From: Mucilaginibacter polytrichastri
Lineage (GTDB): Bacteria; Bacteroidota; Bacteroidia; Sphingobacteriales; Sphingobacteriaceae
DNA length: 50,877 bases
NCBI RefSeq assembly: GCF_001911425.1
Contig: NZ_MPPL01000001.1
Span: 2,290,616 to 2,341,492, forward strand
Reading direction: 5' to 3'
Positions 41,549 through 49,005 of the stretch are shown here, one piece after another. Within the stretch, counting starts at the first letter, position 1. Each line of letters starts with the position of its first letter. A program made the translations under genes and the position numbers. The notes below the pieces were generated by a model. That model saw only the letters and a list, made by a program, of their open reading frames with translations, was not told the DNA's origin and made no database searches.

Positions 41549-42784
41549 ATGGCATTAAATTATATCTGGATAGCTTTTTTTATAGTTGCCTTTACTGTTG
41601 GCCTTATAAAGTTAATATTTTTAGGTGATACCGAAATATTTAAGCTAATGGTAGAAGGGTTGTTCGATACTACCAAAGCATCTGTAATGGATTTTGCTTT
41701 ACCCCTGGCAGGTACCATGGCTTTTTGGCTAGGTATCATGAATATTGGGGAAAAAGCAGGCGCCATAAACGTACTGTCACGTATTGTAGGTCCTTTCTTT
41801 CACCGCCTTTTTCCTGAAGTTCCTAAAGACCACCCCGCCAACGGTGCCATGCTTATGAATTACTCGGCAAATTTGCTTGGGCTGGATAGTGCCGCTACCC
41901 CGCTTGGCATAAAGGCAATGGCAAGTTTACAAGAACTCAATCCGGATAAAGACAAAGCCTCTAACGCACAGGTGATGTTTATGGTTTTGCATGCATCGGG
42001 GCTTACTTTATTACCTGTAGGTGTAATTACACAACGTTTTATTTTGCACTCAAAAGACCCAAGCGATATTTTCATCCCTATCATCATAGTTACTTTTGTA
42101 TCTACCCTTACCGGCCTCATTGTTGTGGCCATTAAGCAAGGTATTAATCTGTTCGACAGGGTGATATTGGCATGGTTGGGCGGCCTTTCTCTTTTTATAG
42201 GAGGTGTGGTTTATTATTTTGCAGAATACTTATCAAAGCAACAAATTAGCGAAGTATCAAAAGTGTTCAGTAACGTAATGCTGCTGGCCATACCCACCAT
42301 ATTTGTAATTGGCGGCTTGTATAAGAAGGTCAACGTTTTTGAAAGCTTCATCGAAGGTGCCAAAGGCGGGTTCGAAACCGCTGTACGTATTATCCCCTAC
42401 CTCGTGGGTTTATTAGCCGCCATCAGCCTTATTCGTACCTGCGGCGTTTTGGACTGGATCACAGAAGGTTTTCGTTATCTGTTTGGATTAATAGCCATCG
42501 ACACAAGGTTCGTTGATACCATACCTATCATTTTAATACGCCCAATGAGCGGACAGGCAGCACGGGCAATGATGATTGTACTGATGAAACCCAACCCCGA
42601 TAATTTTATCGGCCATTTAGCCAGCGTTCTATATGGCTCATCCGACACGATATTCTATATAGTTGCGTTATACTTTGGTGCAGTAGGCATAAAAAAAACC
42701 AGATATGTGGTTCCGGTAGCTTTATTTGGTGATCTGGTGGGCATTATTGTGGGCATATTTATATGCTATTTATTTTTCGGTTAA
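41549..42784 (+). CDS. SpmA-SpmB fusion membrane protein (nucleoside-recognition/Gate domains)
   Basis: 411 residues from ATG 41549; a GTG 102 bases upstream overlaps the divergent DinB gene and is rejected. The first half matches SpmA: FWLGIMNIGEKAGAINVLSRIVGPFFHRLFPEVPKDHPANGAM is present in parts, with LLGLDSAATPLGIKAM. The second half matches SpmB: IIPYLVGLLAAISLIR, RPMSGQAARAMM and LYGSSDTIFYIVALYFGAVG. In Bacillus these are two spore-maturation membrane proteins; here they are one chain in a non-spore former. Function is likely transport of a small solute. The S9 peptidase gene follows by 19 bases. Confidence 0.9.
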   Translation: MALNYIWIAFFIVAFTVGLIKLIFLGDTEIFKLMVEGLFDTTKASVMDFALPLAGTMAFWLGIMNIGEKAGAINVLSRIVGPFFHRLFPEVPKDHPANGAMLMNYSANLLGLDSAATPLGIKAMASLQELNPDKDKASNAQVMFMVLHASGLTLLPVGVITQRFILHSKDPSDIFIPIIIVTFVSTLTGLIVVAIKQGINLFDRVILAWLGGLSLFIGGVVYYFAEYLSKQQISEVSKVFSNVMLLAIPTIFVIGGLYKKVNVFESFIEGAKGGFETAVRIIPYLVGLLAAISLIRTCGVLDWITEGFRYLFGLIAIDTRFVDTIPIILIRPMSGQAARAMMIVLMKPNPDNFIGHLASVLYGSSDTIFYIVALYFGAVGIKKTRYVVPVALFGDLVGIIVGIFICYLFFG

Positions 42785-42803
42785 TATTCTCTTTCTATAA
42801 ATC

Positions 42804-44855
42804 ATGAAACGATTTCTTTCTATTTTATTAGTAGGTATGGCAATTTACAATGCTTCGGCCCAAACACCATTAAAAATGACACCCGAACTGCTTTGGAAAT
42901 TAGGCCGTTTAGGCAGTACCAACCTAACGCCTGATGGCAAGCACCTGATATATAGCGTTACCCATTATAATTTAACCGAGGCAAAATCTGAAGCTAACCT
43001 TTACAGCATACCTGTAACCGGCGGCGAGGCTACAGCCATTACGCATGACCCGGCATCCCGACAGATCATTAAGATTGAACCAGATGGCCGTATCATCTAC
43101 TTTTTTGATGACAACATCTGGCAAATGGATGCTGCCGGAAAACAGGTGAGCAAATTGAGCGATAAAGCATTAAAAGATGCTGATAATGTGCAGCTATCTC
43201 CTGATGGGAAAAAGATCATTTATACAGTTGACGTACCGGTTGTAAAAATATTAGGTAAAGACCGCTATCCGGATTTGCCGAAATCAAATGCTTATGTTTT
43301 TACAGATTTAAATTACCGCCACTGGGATACCTGGGAAGACGGTAAGTTTTCGCACGTGTTTGTGGCCGATTATGATAACGGTAAAGTAAGCAATGAGAAA
43401 GATATTATGGCCGGTGAGCCTTATGATACTCCTCAAAAGCCATCGGGCGGCGCAGAAGATCTGCTATTTAGCCCGGACGGTAAGAGCATTATTTATGTAT
43501 GCAAGAAGAAGTTTGGTAAGGATTATGCGCAAAGCACAAATACCGATCTTTACCAATATGACATTGCTGCAGGCACAACCCAAAATATAACTGTAGGTAT
43601 GATGGGGTATGATACCACACCCTCTTTCACCAAAACCGGCGACAAGCTGGCCTGGTTAAGCATGAAGGAAGATGGTTTCGAGTCTGACAAAAACGACATT
43701 GTAATTAAAGATATTAAAACCGGTAACAAAACAAACCTAACCGAACAATGGGACGAAACTGTATCATCATTTCAGTTTAGCGATGACGGTAACCGGATTT
43801 TCTTTATAGCCCCTAAAAATGGTACGGAGCAGCTGTTCCAGATCGATCTGCGTTTACGCCTTGCGCCGGGATCGCCGCAGGCTATTAAGCAGCTCACGAA
43901 AGGGCAGTTTGACGTAGCCGGAATTGCAGCACAGCGTGGCAATACCATTTACGTGCAACGGGCCGACCTTAACCACGCTACAGAGCTTTATGCCGTAAGC
44001 CTGAAAGATGGTGGCATGATGCAGGTAAGCACCATCAACAAATCGATTTACGATCATTTGCCAATGAGCCGGGTTGAAGAACGCCATATTAAAACTACCG
44101 ACGATAAGGACATGCTGGCCTGGGTAATTTACCCGCCAAATTTCGACCCGGCAAAGAAGTACCCTACCCTTTTATTTTGCCAGGGCGGCCCGCAGGCGGC
44201 TTTAACACAAGCTTATTCCTTCCGTTGGAACTTCCAGTTAATGGCTGCACAAGGTTATATTGTAATTGCCCCTAACCGCCGTGGCATGCCAGGCCATGGT
44301 GTAGAATGGAATCGCCAGATTAGCGGCGACTGGGGCGGGCAACCGATTAAAGATTATTTATCGGCGATTGATGATATTGCCAAAGAGCCTTATGTTGATA
44401 AAAGCAGACTGGGTTGTATAGGTGCAAGCTATGGCGGGTACTCGGTTTATATGCTGGCAGGCGTGCATAATAATCGGTTTAAAACCTTTATTGCCCATGA
44501 TGGGCTTTTCGATCTGAAAAGCTGGTATGGCACTACCGAAGAGCTTTGGTTTGCCAACAAAGACCTTGGCGGTAATTACTGGGATAAAGACAATAAAATT
44601 GCCCAAAAATCATACGAAAAGTTCAATCCAAGCAACCTTGTTGATAAATGGAATACACCAATTATGATAATACAGGGCGGTAAAGATTACCGGGTACCTA
44701 TTGAACAAGGACTGGGTGCCTACCAGGCTGCCCAGCTAAAAGGGCTAAAATCTAAATTATTATACCTGCCTGATGAAAATCACTGGGTACTAAAGCCACA
44801 AAATGCCATAATTTGGCAAAGAGAGTTTTTTAACTGGCTAAATGAAACCCTTTAA
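42804..44855 (+). CDS. S9-family acylaminoacyl/dipeptidyl peptidase-type enzyme, exported
   Basis: 683 residues with a signal peptide ending ASAQ near residue 20. A seven-bladed-type propeller with repeated NLYSIPVTGGEATAIT-like blades (about 25-410) is followed by an alpha/beta hydrolase. The triad is Ser542 in GASYGGYSVYM, Asp628 in QGGKDYRVP and His660 in DENHWV. It cleaves peptides from oligopeptide ends or releases acylated residues. It is smaller than and different from the S9 peptidase at 31883. It is probably co-transcribed with the SpmA-SpmB gene. Confidence 0.93.
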   Translation: MKRFLSILLVGMAIYNASAQTPLKMTPELLWKLGRLGSTNLTPDGKHLIYSVTHYNLTEAKSEANLYSIPVTGGEATAITHDPASRQIIKIEPDGRIIYFFDDNIWQMDAAGKQVSKLSDKALKDADNVQLSPDGKKIIYTVDVPVVKILGKDRYPDLPKSNAYVFTDLNYRHWDTWEDGKFSHVFVADYDNGKVSNEKDIMAGEPYDTPQKPSGGAEDLLFSPDGKSIIYVCKKKFGKDYAQSTNTDLYQYDIAAGTTQNITVGMMGYDTTPSFTKTGDKLAWLSMKEDGFESDKNDIVIKDIKTGNKTNLTEQWDETVSSFQFSDDGNRIFFIAPKNGTEQLFQIDLRLRLAPGSPQAIKQLTKGQFDVAGIAAQRGNTIYVQRADLNHATELYAVSLKDGGMMQVSTINKSIYDHLPMSRVEERHIKTTDDKDMLAWVIYPPNFDPAKKYPTLLFCQGGPQAALTQAYSFRWNFQLMAAQGYIVIAPNRRGMPGHGVEWNRQISGDWGGQPIKDYLSAIDDIAKEPYVDKSRLGCIGASYGGYSVYMLAGVHNNRFKTFIAHDGLFDLKSWYGTTEELWFANKDLGGNYWDKDNKIAQKSYEKFNPSNLVDKWNTPIMIIQGGKDYRVPIEQGLGAYQAAQLKGLKSKLLYLPDENHWVLKPQNAIIWQREFFNWLNETL

Positions 44856-45081
44856 TTATTAACGTAATTAAAGGATTTCATAACGTAATATTGTTTTTCC
44901 TCTATAAAATAACAATCTGTATATCAAATAATTAATTCGAATTATATTTATTTAACAAACTTGAGTTAAGCTCTTTTCGTTTAATCTATTTCAACCAAAC
45001 ATTAAAGTAATATTGTGTAATTCCTACATTCTTATTGCTTCTATCGCTCTTAAAAACTTACCTGTTTAAAAAGAGATTTTG

Positions 45082-45906
45082 ATGAAAAGAGGCCTTAAGG
45101 GGTTATCGAGAATTTTAACTTATACTATTTTATTATTTGCTGTTACAAATTCATTCGCACAAACAGTCAGTATTACTAATGTTGATCCTGGCCCTTATGG
45201 CCCGGGGTCGTCAATAGCTGTAAAAATTGCTACCCCATATGGGGCCAATTGCCTGAAAAAGACCAACATTTTTAACCTGTTTCTTTCTGATGCAAGCGGC
45301 GATTTTACCAATGAAACGCCTATTGGCATTTTTAACGGTTATGGCTCTACCAATGGCGGCCTTTACGCCACCTTTGTTAATGGTACTATCCCTACGTCTG
45401 CCCAAATTATCCAGGGTGTTGCTTACCGCGTAAGGGTTAAAACCACGGCACCGGCATATGTAAGTGCACCATCGGCAGCATTTAGTATTGGCGCTTCACC
45501 GGGTGTTCAGGCATCCATAACTTCTACTACTACAATGTCAGGTTACCCCGAAGTTTTTGGTAAATGCATTGTTAGTGCTAATTTAAAAGATAATTACACC
45601 TTTCTCAATAACTCAACAGCGGGTACAGTGGTTACCGCTAATTTTTATGATGAGCAGTCTCTTAAAGATAAAGGCACAATTCCATTTACCGGTACCAATA
45701 TAAACTTCACAGCAGATACATCTAATAAAGATGCCGGCGAGAAATTCCGTTTTGGTATCAGCCATGATGCACAAACATCCAGATTAAACTATACCAATAC
45801 CAGCGGCACTACAGAAGGAAGCCTGGATTATGAAACTACACTCCCCTCTCATACAGACCCTTACCGTAAATTCCAGGATGCCCGGAGATGTTATGATTTT
45901 TATTAA
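45082..45906 (+). CDS. Secreted beta-rich protein, possibly a truncated surface adhesin
   Basis: 274 residues from ATG 45082; a TTG three bases upstream is less likely. A signal peptide ends NSFAQ. The start VSITNVDPGPYGPGSSIAVK and the segment NIFNLFLSDASGDF resemble the N-terminal module of very large type-IX-secreted, gliding-associated surface proteins of Sphingobacteriaceae. Here the chain stops early with a Cys/Tyr-ended tail (RKFQDARRCYDFY) and lacks any C-terminal sorting domain. It may be a truncated relic or a free-standing module. The family resemblance is from memory. Confidence 0.6.
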   Translation: MKRGLKGLSRILTYTILLFAVTNSFAQTVSITNVDPGPYGPGSSIAVKIATPYGANCLKKTNIFNLFLSDASGDFTNETPIGIFNGYGSTNGGLYATFVNGTIPTSAQIIQGVAYRVRVKTTAPAYVSAPSAAFSIGASPGVQASITSTTTMSGYPEVFGKCIVSANLKDNYTFLNNSTAGTVVTANFYDEQSLKDKGTIPFTGTNINFTADTSNKDAGEKFRFGISHDAQTSRLNYTNTSGTTEGSLDYETTLPSHTDPYRKFQDARRCYDFY

Positions 45907-45948
45907 TCTGCTTTGAGAGTTCAAACCTTTATCTGATATTTATACTCT

Positions 45949-46362
45949 ATGGACAAAAACGCTTACCTGGGTACAAAATCTACAAAAAAGAGTAAAGCAC
46001 TTAAGGGTGTGTGGTTTATCATAGCCGCAGCAATAATTTTTATTATTGTGATATTAAGATATGTACAAAACAGTGAGGTAAGGATAAGCAGCCGGGGGTT
46101 ACCGGAAAAAGAAGATGCTTATAAGGTCGCTAAAGCATTTTTAAAGGCAGATTCGCCGAGTTCTGAACGAATTGATTTCTCTGATGACGGATTCTCCTTC
46201 GGTAAAAAAACAGATTCTATATATATTATCAGATCAACTTTTGAGAAACATTTGGATGGTGGCGATTTAAAAAAAGGCAGTTTTTCTGTAACCATGCGTT
46301 ATAAAGGTGGCGCCAATGACGATCAGAATAACTGGGATTTGATGAATATTAACAAAGATTGA
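45949..46362 (+). CDS. Small single-pass membrane protein, unknown
   Basis: 137 residues. A basic head (TKSTKKSKALKG) precedes one membrane helix (VWFIIAAAIIFIIVILRYV, residues about 21-40) and a charged extracytoplasmic domain with DAYKVAKAFLKADSPSSERIDF and FEKHLDGGDLKKGSFSVTM. It is probably a small anchored domain. It lies 16 bases before the OsmC gene and 42 after the secreted protein, so the three may form one transcript. No family recognised. Confidence 0.65.
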   Translation: MDKNAYLGTKSTKKSKALKGVWFIIAAAIIFIIVILRYVQNSEVRISSRGLPEKEDAYKVAKAFLKADSPSSERIDFSDDGFSFGKKTDSIYIIRSTFEKHLDGGDLKKGSFSVTMRYKGGANDDQNNWDLMNINKD

Positions 46363-46378
46363 TCCTGAATATTTACTA

Positions 46379-46792
46379 ATGGCTTTGAATTTAATACGCG
46401 AATCTTTAGGCAGCGCACAGGCTAAAACTGGTTTAACCCAGTACCAAACAGTTGTTACCAGCAACAAGCACGGTATTGTTGTAGACGAGCCAGAGGATTC
46501 TAAAGGTACTAATACCGGTATAGAACCGATGGGTTTGTTAACGGGCAGCCTGGCTAGCTGTACAGCCATTACCTTGCGTATGTATATAGACCGAAAGATG
46601 TGGGTAGTAGATGAAATAACCGTTAAAGTAGAACTTTTTAGAATTGAAGGCGGAACCCTCTTTGAAAGAACCCTGCAGTTTATAGGCGAACTTAGCGATG
46701 AACAAAAGAAAAGGCTAATACAAATTGCCGATGCCTGCCCTGTGCATAAAATATTGGTTGGTGATATTATGGTAGATACCAGAATATCATAA
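46379..46792 (+). CDS. OsmC-family protein (second copy)
   Basis: 137 residues. OsmC fold with catalytic cysteines in LTGSLASCTAITLRMY and IADACPVHKIL. The N-terminus with SAQAKTGLTQYQTVVTSNKHGIVVDEPEDSKGTNTGIEPM is of the YhfA-like kind. It differs clearly from the OsmC at 39967 in the region before the first Cys and is likely to be a distinct paralogue. The expected role is peroxide or thiol protection. Confidence 0.9.
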   Translation: MALNLIRESLGSAQAKTGLTQYQTVVTSNKHGIVVDEPEDSKGTNTGIEPMGLLTGSLASCTAITLRMYIDRKMWVVDEITVKVELFRIEGGTLFERTLQFIGELSDEQKKRLIQIADACPVHKILVGDIMVDTRIS

Positions 46793-46803
46793 CGATATAA
46801 AAA

Positions 46804-46832
46804 AAGCAGACCAGAATAAATCCGGCCTGCTT
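46804..46832 (-). terminator. Hairpin with U-run on the minus strand
   Basis: AAGCAGACCAGA (46804-46815), loop ATAAA, TCCGGCCTGCTT (46821-46832). On the minus transcript the two odd positions become G-U pairs and a T-run follows, making a good terminator; on the plus transcript they are A-C mismatches with no U-run. Yet no minus-strand gene lies upstream within 1.4 kb. Confidence 0.5.
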
Positions 46833-47127
46833 CAATCACTCTAAAACAATCACCTCTAACTTTAGAAGTTTCTTTATATAAACAATACTATTGTATCGGC
46901 TATTTACTTATTAATATAACACAAAGATACGTACTATACACTTGTACCCCTGACTAATTTATTGGTTTTTACCTCTGTATGACAGTGGTTTAAGGCCGTT
47001 ATAATACATAAATACTTATATAAACGTAAAAACATATCCCCCATTGTGTCTAAACGACAATTAAGTTGATTTAAAACTTTTTTTTGTTTTGTACCTTATG
47101 TTGCTATTGAACCTTTGCTGATACTAA
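46833..47127. other. Intergenic region before mscS
   Basis: A+T-rich, no credible reading frame. Together with the hairpin before it the gap is 335 bases. A possible mscS promoter is TTG near 47064 with TACCTTAT near 47091. I see no other feature. Confidence 0.4.
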
Positions 47128-48270
47128 ATGAGTTTACCCAACAAGCTACCCCCAGACCTGCTCGAATTTTCTGAACGCATGCCATCTATTGTATGGAATG
47201 TATTAATTGCAAGTGTTTCTATCATTATTGGTTTAATAGCCAAGGCTATTATTACCCGCATATTAAAGTATTACGAGAAGAAAGCCGACTATAAAATTTA
47301 TTCATTTTTTAAGTCTTTTATAATACACTTGGGTGTACCATTTACTTATTTTATACCCCTATTTCTGCTAAACATCGCTTTGCCGCTGATGCGCATGAAT
47401 AAGCTCTATTACGACCCGCTTAATCAGTTCATAGATATTCTTTTAACCCTTGCCTTTGCCAACATACTAATTAACTGCATACGTATAGCAGAAGATTATG
47501 TATATCATGTTTATGACCTTAATAAAGTTGATAATTTAAAAGAGCGAAAAATCCGGACGCAACTATCATTTATCCGCAAACTTGTGGTGGCTATCATTGT
47601 GTTTGTAAACATTGCTATAATTTTACTCAGCTTTGAGAGCATGCGTAAAATTGGCACAGGTTTATTAACCGGTGTTGGTATTGGGGGTATTATTGTGGGT
47701 TTGGCCGCACAAACCTCACTGGGAAACCTTTTAGCGGGGTTCCAGATCGCTTTTACGCAACCTATACGTATTGATGATGTACTGATAGTTGAAAACGAGT
47801 GGGGCCGTGTAGAAGATATTACACTCACCTATGTGGTGTTACGGATTTGGGATCAGCGTAGGATGATATTACCCATCAATTACTTTATAACCAAGCCTTT
47901 CCAAAATTGGACGCGTATATCAGCCGATATTTTGGGTACAGTTTTTATTTACATGGATTACTCCATCCCTATTGAACCGTTGCGTAAAGAATTTGACGAT
48001 CTACTTGCCAAAACCAAACTTTGGGATGGCAAAGTAAAGGTATTACAGGTTACAGATGCCAAGGAAAAAACTATTGAAATACGTTTACTCATGAGTTCCG
48101 GTAATTCTTCTGACGCGTTTGACCTGCGCTGTTATATCCGCGAAAACATGATCACATTTATTCAGAAAAATTTCCCTGAAAGCCTGCCTAAGATACGTGC
48201 CGAGATCAGTAATTTGTTTCAACCGCCCCCTTCGGCAGAACTTGGGAATGATGTGATTAAGCAGTTGTAA
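47128..48270 (+). CDS. Mechanosensitive ion channel, MscS family
   Basis: 380 residues. Several N-terminal membrane helices lead to the pore helix block TGVGIGGIIVGLAAQTSLGN, the TM3 of MscS. The following beta domain has FTQPIRIDDVLIVENEWGRVEDI and RRMILPINYFITKPFQNWTR, all standard. It is longer than E. coli MscS (286) because of an extra N-terminal pair of helices and a linker. It opens on membrane tension to release solutes under hypo-osmotic shock. Its last 14 bases overlap the convergent gene at 48257. Confidence 0.95.
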   Translation: MSLPNKLPPDLLEFSERMPSIVWNVLIASVSIIIGLIAKAIITRILKYYEKKADYKIYSFFKSFIIHLGVPFTYFIPLFLLNIALPLMRMNKLYYDPLNQFIDILLTLAFANILINCIRIAEDYVYHVYDLNKVDNLKERKIRTQLSFIRKLVVAIIVFVNIAIILLSFESMRKIGTGLLTGVGIGGIIVGLAAQTSLGNLLAGFQIAFTQPIRIDDVLIVENEWGRVEDITLTYVVLRIWDQRRMILPINYFITKPFQNWTRISADILGTVFIYMDYSIPIEPLRKEFDDLLAKTKLWDGKVKVLQVTDAKEKTIEIRLLMSSGNSSDAFDLRCYIRENMITFIQKNFPESLPKIRAEISNLFQPPPSAELGNDVIKQL

Positions 48271-48742
48271 TGAGCTTTGCGCCACCACCTGCCACCAAAG
48301 CGTCTTCAATAAAACCTATAACAGGATCTAAAATACCGGTTTTTTTAACGGTAGCTTTACGGATATAAAAGCTGGCAAATGTAGATGCCGCCGCTGTTGC
48401 GCCTCCTAGTAATGCGCCCGTTATAGCGTTGCCCCCTGCTGCTTTATAAATGCTTGCACCTGCCAGTGCGCCAGATAAAAATCGGGCGCCCAATGCAGTT
48501 GGTTTAATTCGGTTAGGTGCCGATGGCATTTTATCACCCACAAACTCGCTAACTGCCAATACCTTTAACACTAAAGCTACTTTTTCTGACTGCATTAAAT
48601 TTAAAGGCGAACCTTCCAGTGCTTTAGAATGGTGATGGCTTAATATATGGCTGGTTATTGCCGGTGCCGCCATTGAACGCATACCAGCAATTATACCCAA
48701 ACTAAGGGTTTGCCAAAATTGATCTGTTATTTTTAATGCCAT
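48257..48742 (-). CDS. DUF4126-like small membrane protein
   Basis: 161 residues. The start FWQTLSLGIIAGMRSMAAPAI and the segments ALGARFLSGALAGASIYKA and ALLGGATAAASTFASFYIRK match the DUF4126 pattern (GxxAGxRS and two glycine/alanine-rich helices). Three or four membrane helices are likely. The function of this family is unknown to me. It overlaps the end of mscS by 14 bases and converges with it. Confidence 0.7.
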   Translation of the reverse strand: MALKITDQFWQTLSLGIIAGMRSMAAPAITSHILSHHHSKALEGSPLNLMQSEKVALVLKVLAVSEFVGDKMPSAPNRIKPTALGARFLSGALAGASIYKAAGGNAITGALLGGATAAASTFASFYIRKATVKKTGILDPVIGFIEDALVAGGGAKLITTA

Positions 48743-48925
48743 ATATTTCTATTAAAATTCTATTATCTATAACCCACAGGCTACTTACTTGTTTATATAA
48801 AAGATTGAAACACAAACGCAAGCTGAATAAATTATTAAAATTGAAAGGCTTGATTAGTAAATTGATATATAATACCCTATAACGAGACACTTCAAGTACT
48901 ATACCCGTACGTAAAAATATATTAG

Positions 48926-48956
48926 AAAGGCCGGGATGCAATGCATTCCGGCCTTT
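48926..48956. terminator. Hairpin at the end of the RND operon
   Basis: AAAGGCCGGGATGCA (48926-48940) pairs with TGCATTCCGGCCTTT (48942-48956), 15 pairs including one G-T, followed by T-rich sequence on the minus strand. It lies 49 bases beyond the stop of the RND gene and also upstream of the DUF4126-like gene. Confidence 0.8.
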
Positions 48957-49005
48957 ATTTGTCGTAGAGGCACAATACTTTCTGTCTCTTATAGGTATGT
49001 TTGAA

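Noticed and set aside
46267..46839. A 190-codon minus-strand frame
   Set aside because: It is antisense to the OsmC gene, which has both catalytic cysteines; the translation lacks any recognisable fold.
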